The notes under the pieces were generated by a model that did not search any database, was not told the DNA's origin, and was given only the letters and a program-made list of their open reading frames with translations. A stretch of DNA of 7,949 nt. Source: JAXHUK01 sp034189725. Lineage in GTDB: Bacteria > Chloroflexota > Dehalococcoidia > SZUA-161. Location: assembly GCA_034189725.1 (NCBI GenBank), contig JAXHUK010000019.1, positions 1 to 7,949 of the forward strand, written 5' to 3'. A program made the position numbers and the translations under genes. The first letter of the stretch is position 1, and each line of letters starts with the position of its first letter. This document shows, one piece after another, positions 5,084 through 7,949 of the stretch.

Positions 5084-6670
5084 TTGAACATCCAACTTTA
5101 TGATACTACCCTACGCGATGGAGCAGGTCAAGCCGGGATATCCTTTTCTGTGGAGGATAAACTCAAAATCATAAGGCGACTTGATGACCTTGGTATATCA
5201 TATATCGAAGGTGGCTGGCCAGGTGCTAATCCCAAGGATGCAGAGTTCTTCGTCCGGGCGCAGAAGCTTCATTTAAATCAGGCGAGGTTGGTCGTATTCG
5301 GCAGTACCCGCCGTGCCCATACCGAGGCAGCAAATGATCCCAATCTTCGTGCACTGTTGGACACGGGGGCGGAGATATTCACCCTGGTGGGAAAATCCTG
5401 TGACCAGCATGTAATCCAGGTTTTAAATACCACACTGGATGAAAACCTGCTCATGATCGCTGATTCCATCCGTTACCTGAAAGCGGCAGGAAAAACGGTA
5501 TTCTTCGACTCCGAGCATTTCTTCGATGGATTCAAATGCAATGCTGAATATACCCTGCGTACTATTGAGGTGGCCGCTGAGGCTGGGGCTGACTGCGCTG
5601 TACTCTGCGATACCAATGGTGGTTGTTTACCTGCTGAGATAACTACTGCTGTTGAAGCTGCAAAAAGGATCGGTGTTCCCCTGGGTATTCATGTCCACAA
5701 TGATGGTGATTTGGCCGTTGCGAATACCCTCGCTGCAGTTCAAGCAGGTGTCACCCAGGTTCAAGGCACGATCAACGGGTATGGCGAGCGTTGCGGTAAT
5801 GCCAATCTCTGCTCCATTATCCCTGTACTGAAACTCAAGATGAACATCGACTGTGTTACTGATGAACAATTATCACGGTTGACTGAGGTTTCTCACTACG
5901 TAAGTGAACTCGCCAATCTGAGCCCTGATGCCTCCCTTCCCTATGTCGGAGCCAGCGCATTTACCCACAAGGCTGGATTACACATATCGGGAATGATCAA
6001 GTATGGGGAAAGCTATGAGCACATAAATCCCGAACTGGTGGGTAATCGCAGTCACATTTTGGTTTCCGAACTCTCTGGTATGAGCGCAATCACGTATAAG
6101 GCAAGGGAGCTAAAACTGGAAATCCCCGAGGGGCTTCAAGCAAAAGCGGTATTGGAGCGGATAAAGACTATGGAAAGTCAGGGATTTCAATATGAAGATG
6201 CGGAGGCGTCGTTCGAACTTTTACTCAGACGCATCCAGCCTGATTATGAGCCGCCTTTTGAGTTGGTAGACTTCATGGTTGTTGTTGAGCGGCATCGCCG
6301 GCTTTCTTCTACCCTGCAGCAGGAGGATATGCTCTCAGAGGCGATGGTGAAGGTAAAGGTTAGCGGCGAGATATTCCACACTGCAGCCGAGGGCAATGGT
6401 CCGGTCAATGCACTGGACGCTGCGCTACGAAAGGCGTTACTGCAGTTTTACCCCAGTCTGTCAGTAGTGATGCTGGTAGATTACAAGGTTCGCATTCTCG
6501 ATGAAAGCTACGGTACCGAATCACGGGTGAGGGTACTTATGGAGTCCAGTGATGGTGAGCACGATTGGCATACCGTGGGAAGCTCGACTAACATCATTGA
6601 AGCCAGCTGGCTGGCGCTAGCTGACAGCCTGGAATACTGGCTGCTTCGCAAAGGCAAGGAAGCAGAGTAG
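5084..6670 (+). CDS. cimA: (R)-citramalate synthase, long form with LeuA-type regulatory domain
   Basis: CimA condenses acetyl-CoA with pyruvate to (R)-citramalate, opening the threonine-independent route to 2-oxobutanoate and isoleucine. The 528-residue protein starts with the DRE-TIM catalytic barrel: LYDTTLRDG (5-13, with R11 and D12), then GISFSVEDKL (18-27), FDSEHFFDGF (141-150), the metal-binding HVHND (203-207) and GTINGYGERCGNANL (228-242). The 'GISFSVEDK' and 'EHFFDG' segments and the length fit citramalate synthases of the Geobacter/Leptospira kind better than 2-isopropylmalate or homocitrate synthases. From about 393 to 522 lies a LeuA dimerisation/allosteric domain with TAAEGNGPVNALDAALRK (433-450), the usual site of end-product inhibition, here probably isoleucine. 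The start is TTG. It is divergent from rsmD. The leuCDB-type genes needed for the following steps are not in the window. Confidence 0.93.
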   Translation: MNIQLYDTTLRDGAGQAGISFSVEDKLKIIRRLDDLGISYIEGGWPGANPKDAEFFVRAQKLHLNQARLVVFGSTRRAHTEAANDPNLRALLDTGAEIFTLVGKSCDQHVIQVLNTTLDENLLMIADSIRYLKAAGKTVFFDSEHFFDGFKCNAEYTLRTIEVAAEAGADCAVLCDTNGGCLPAEITTAVEAAKRIGVPLGIHVHNDGDLAVANTLAAVQAGVTQVQGTINGYGERCGNANLCSIIPVLKLKMNIDCVTDEQLSRLTEVSHYVSELANLSPDASLPYVGASAFTHKAGLHISGMIKYGESYEHINPELVGNRSHILVSELSGMSAITYKARELKLEIPEGLQAKAVLERIKTMESQGFQYEDAEASFELLLRRIQPDYEPPFELVDFMVVVERHRRLSSTLQQEDMLSEAMVKVKVSGEIFHTAAEGNGPVNALDAALRKALLQFYPSLSVVMLVDYKVRILDESYGTESRVRVLMESSDGEHDWHTVGSSTNIIEASWLALADSLEYWLLRKGKEAE

Positions 6671-6772
6671 CGCTGTGGGATATGGTAGATTACCACGGGA
6701 AGGAAGTGACTCCCGTAAAATGAGAATTATGGCGAGCGCTTTCCGGCCTTGATAATTAGAAGCGGAGGGCAG
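6671..6772. other. Intergenic gap between cimA and the phosphatase gene with a small hairpin
   Basis: This 102-base gap holds a perfect 6-base inverted repeat, ACGGGA (6695-6700) and TCCCGT (6711-6716), with a 10-base loop. It is followed by AAAA rather than a T-run, so it does not look like an intrinsic terminator on the plus strand. A 13-codon frame (6682-6723, MVDYHGKEVTPVK) passes through it without a well-placed ribosome binding site. I see no convincing promoter, so cimA and the phosphatase may be cotranscribed. Confidence 0.4.
6764..6768 (+). promoter_or_regulatory. Ribosome binding site for the GTG start of the phosphatase gene
   Basis: GGAGG precedes GTG 6773 with a short four-base gap. 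The upstream in-frame TTG at 6749 has no comparable site and would add eight residues ahead of the conserved TRFILVRHG beginning, so the GTG is preferred. Confidence 0.6.
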
Positions 6773-7396
6773 GTGACTCGATTCATTTTAGTAAGACATG
6801 GGCAGACGGAGTGGAACCGGGTGGAACGGTTTCGGGGAAGAGCCGATCTTTCTCTGGATGAGACCGGGTTGAGGCAAGCCCTGGCCGCTGCCCTTAAGCT
6901 GAAAGATTGTGACATAGCAGCCATTTACTCAAGCCCCCTCAAGAGAGCGCGTGAGACAGCCAGCGTTATCGCGAGACAGCTCGGCATACCGGTCACGCTG
7001 GAAGAAGGGCTCATCGATATAGATTTCGGAAGCTGGCAGGGGCTATCGCCTGAGGAAGCAGCACAACAGGACAAGGCACTCTACAGCAAATGGCTCGAAT
7101 ACCCGCACCAGGTTCGCTTTCCCCAGGGTGAGAGCCTGGAGGACGTTCGCCAAAGGGTGGTCGCTGCAGTCGAACACATTGCTGCTGAGCACAGCAACAG
7201 GACTGTGATTCTTGTGTCTCATAAAGTTGTTTGTCAGACTCTTCTGGTCGCTATGCTAGGATTGGATAATTCACACTTCTGGCAGGTAAAACAGGATGTG
7301 TGTGCCATCAATACCTTCGAGTTGAGTGATAGCTTCTCCACGGTCATTCAGCTTAATGATACCTGTCACCTGGAGAGCCTGCACAGGAAGACATGA
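6773..7396 (+). CDS. Histidine phosphatase family protein (phosphoglycerate-mutase-like)
   Basis: From the GTG at 6773 the product is 207 residues. The signature FILVRHGQTEWN at 4-15 carries the phosphate-accepting His9 with Arg8. The second arginine is R58 in SSPLKRARETA, and the second histidine is H150 in LVSHK. These make up the phosphate pocket of branch 1 of the histidine phosphatase superfamily, which includes cofactor-dependent phosphoglycerate mutases, the alpha-ribazole phosphatase CobC and broad-specificity PhoE/GpmB-like enzymes. The usual catalytic Glu in the L-x-E-x-x-x-G-x-W-E-G segment appears to be Asp82 (LIDIDFGSWQG). Substrate cannot be read from the sequence, and no cobalamin or glycolysis gene lies nearby to guide it. 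It is co-directional with cimA upstream and nth 45 bases downstream. Soluble, with no signal peptide or membrane segment. Family is secure; the specific enzyme is not. Confidence 0.92.
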   Translation: MTRFILVRHGQTEWNRVERFRGRADLSLDETGLRQALAAALKLKDCDIAAIYSSPLKRARETASVIARQLGIPVTLEEGLIDIDFGSWQGLSPEEAAQQDKALYSKWLEYPHQVRFPQGESLEDVRQRVVAAVEHIAAEHSNRTVILVSHKVVCQTLLVAMLGLDNSHFWQVKQDVCAINTFELSDSFSTVIQLNDTCHLESLHRKT

Positions 7397-7441
7397 CGCC
7401 GGATATGGTTCACTGACACGAAATTCAAATGGACAAGACGT

Positions 7442-7949
7442 ATGGCAACCACTACTGACACAATCTCTGCTCCCAGGGGGAGTCAATCGAGCATTGACAA
7501 GATTATCGAGGTGCTGGCCAAAGAATATGGTACCGTCGACTGGAGCCAGCATAGCGATCCTCTCTCCGAGCTCATCATGACCATTCTCTCACAGAATACA
7601 TCGGACCATAACTCACGGCGTGCGTTTGCTCAGTTGCTCGCCAGATTTGGCGACTGGCAGAAAGTGGCTGAGGCCAGCGTAGAGGATATCGCCCAGGCGA
7701 TAAAGCTCGGTGGTCTGGCCCAGGTGAAAGCACCCAGGATTAAGGATATACTGCAGCAAATTGTAACGCAACGCGGCTCGCTCGACCTCATGTTTCTTCA
7801 GGAGTTGCCTCTTACTGAGGCAAAAGCCTGGTTGCAGAGTTTACCTGGAGTAGGTCCGAAAACCGCATCCTGTGTGCTTTTGTTCTCATTGGGGAAGCCG
7901 GTGCTGCCCGTGGATACCCATGTACAGCGTGTGGCGAAGAGACTGGGGC
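7442..7949 (+). CDS. nth: Endonuclease III, DNA glycosylase/AP lyase (cut by the right edge)
   Basis: An ATG at 7442 opens 169 codons that remain open to the window end. The product is an HhH-GPD base-excision-repair enzyme that removes oxidised pyrimidines and nicks the abasic site. Visible hallmarks are ELIMTILSQNTSD (about 43-55), the helix-hairpin-helix LPGVGPKTASCVL at 134-146 with the catalytic lysine K140, and LPVDTHVQRVAKRLG at 155-169 with the catalytic aspartate D158. The SQNTSD form in place of the SQ-x-TD of E. coli Nth is typical of a large bacterial and archaeal subgroup. The N terminus carries about 16 low-complexity residues (TTTDTISAPRGSQSS) ahead of the conserved domain. The ribosome binding site is weak (GGACAAG region). 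The C-terminal cysteine cluster for [4Fe-4S], present in most relatives, would lie beyond the window. Confidence 0.94.
   Translation, partial: MATTTDTISAPRGSQSSIDKIIEVLAKEYGTVDWSQHSDPLSELIMTILSQNTSDHNSRRAFAQLLARFGDWQKVAEASVEDIAQAIKLGGLAQVKAPRIKDILQQIVTQRGSLDLMFLQELPLTEAKAWLQSLPGVGPKTASCVLLFSLGKPVLPVDTHVQRVAKRLG

Noticed and set aside
7326..7580. Overlapping plus- and minus-strand frames across the phosphatase-nth junction
   Set aside because: Both conflict with the clear phosphatase C terminus and the Nth N terminus in another frame, and neither has a recognisable motif or ribosome binding site.

Overview
The window is a compact stretch of bacterial housekeeping genes with roughly balanced base composition. 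It holds eight protein-coding genes, two of them cut by the window edges. I see no rRNA, tRNA, CRISPR array or mobile element. The host is clearly a bacterium: it has a full-length DNA polymerase I with both exonuclease domains, RsmD, bacterial-type CoaD, Shine-Dalgarno sequences, and sigma70-like -35/-10 pairs. Four starts are non-ATG (TTG for coaD and cimA, GTG for the Mth938 gene and the phosphatase), and rsmD may be a fifth. The 2[4Fe-4S] ferredoxin together with a citramalate route to isoleucine suits an anaerobe. The style of PolA and CimA makes me lean towards Chloroflexota, perhaps Dehalococcoidia, but this is an impression and no search was run.

Layout. Positions 1-254 (minus) hold the N-terminal part of a beta-class DNA methyltransferase that runs off the left edge. 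Positions 356-3079 (minus) are polA. A promoter-bearing gap then separates polA from a divergent small Mth938-domain gene (3191-3550, plus). This gene converges on a minus-strand cluster, transcribed in the order rsmD (4385-4948), coaD (3903-4388) and a ferredoxin (3577-3849). From about 4949 to 5083 lies a divergent promoter region whose two -35 elements sit on almost the same bases. It drives rsmD leftwards and cimA (5084-6670) rightwards. After cimA come a histidine-phosphatase-family gene (6773-7396) and the 5' part of nth, endonuclease III (7442 to the right edge), all on the plus strand.

How the genes relate. polA and nth both serve base excision repair: Nth cuts oxidised bases, and Pol I fills gaps and removes primers. 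rsmD, coaD and the ferredoxin form one transcription unit linking 16S rRNA modification, coenzyme A synthesis and low-potential electron transfer. CimA makes citramalate from pyruvate and acetyl-CoA, so it depends on the coenzyme A that CoaD helps to make, and it shares a promoter region with the rsmD-coaD unit.

No new multi-gene system is evident. The points most worth a second look are the mirror-symmetric divergent promoter between rsmD and cimA, the rsmD-coaD-ferredoxin gene order, an Asp in place of the usual Glu in polymerase motif A, and a possible leaderless promoter for the methyltransferase.
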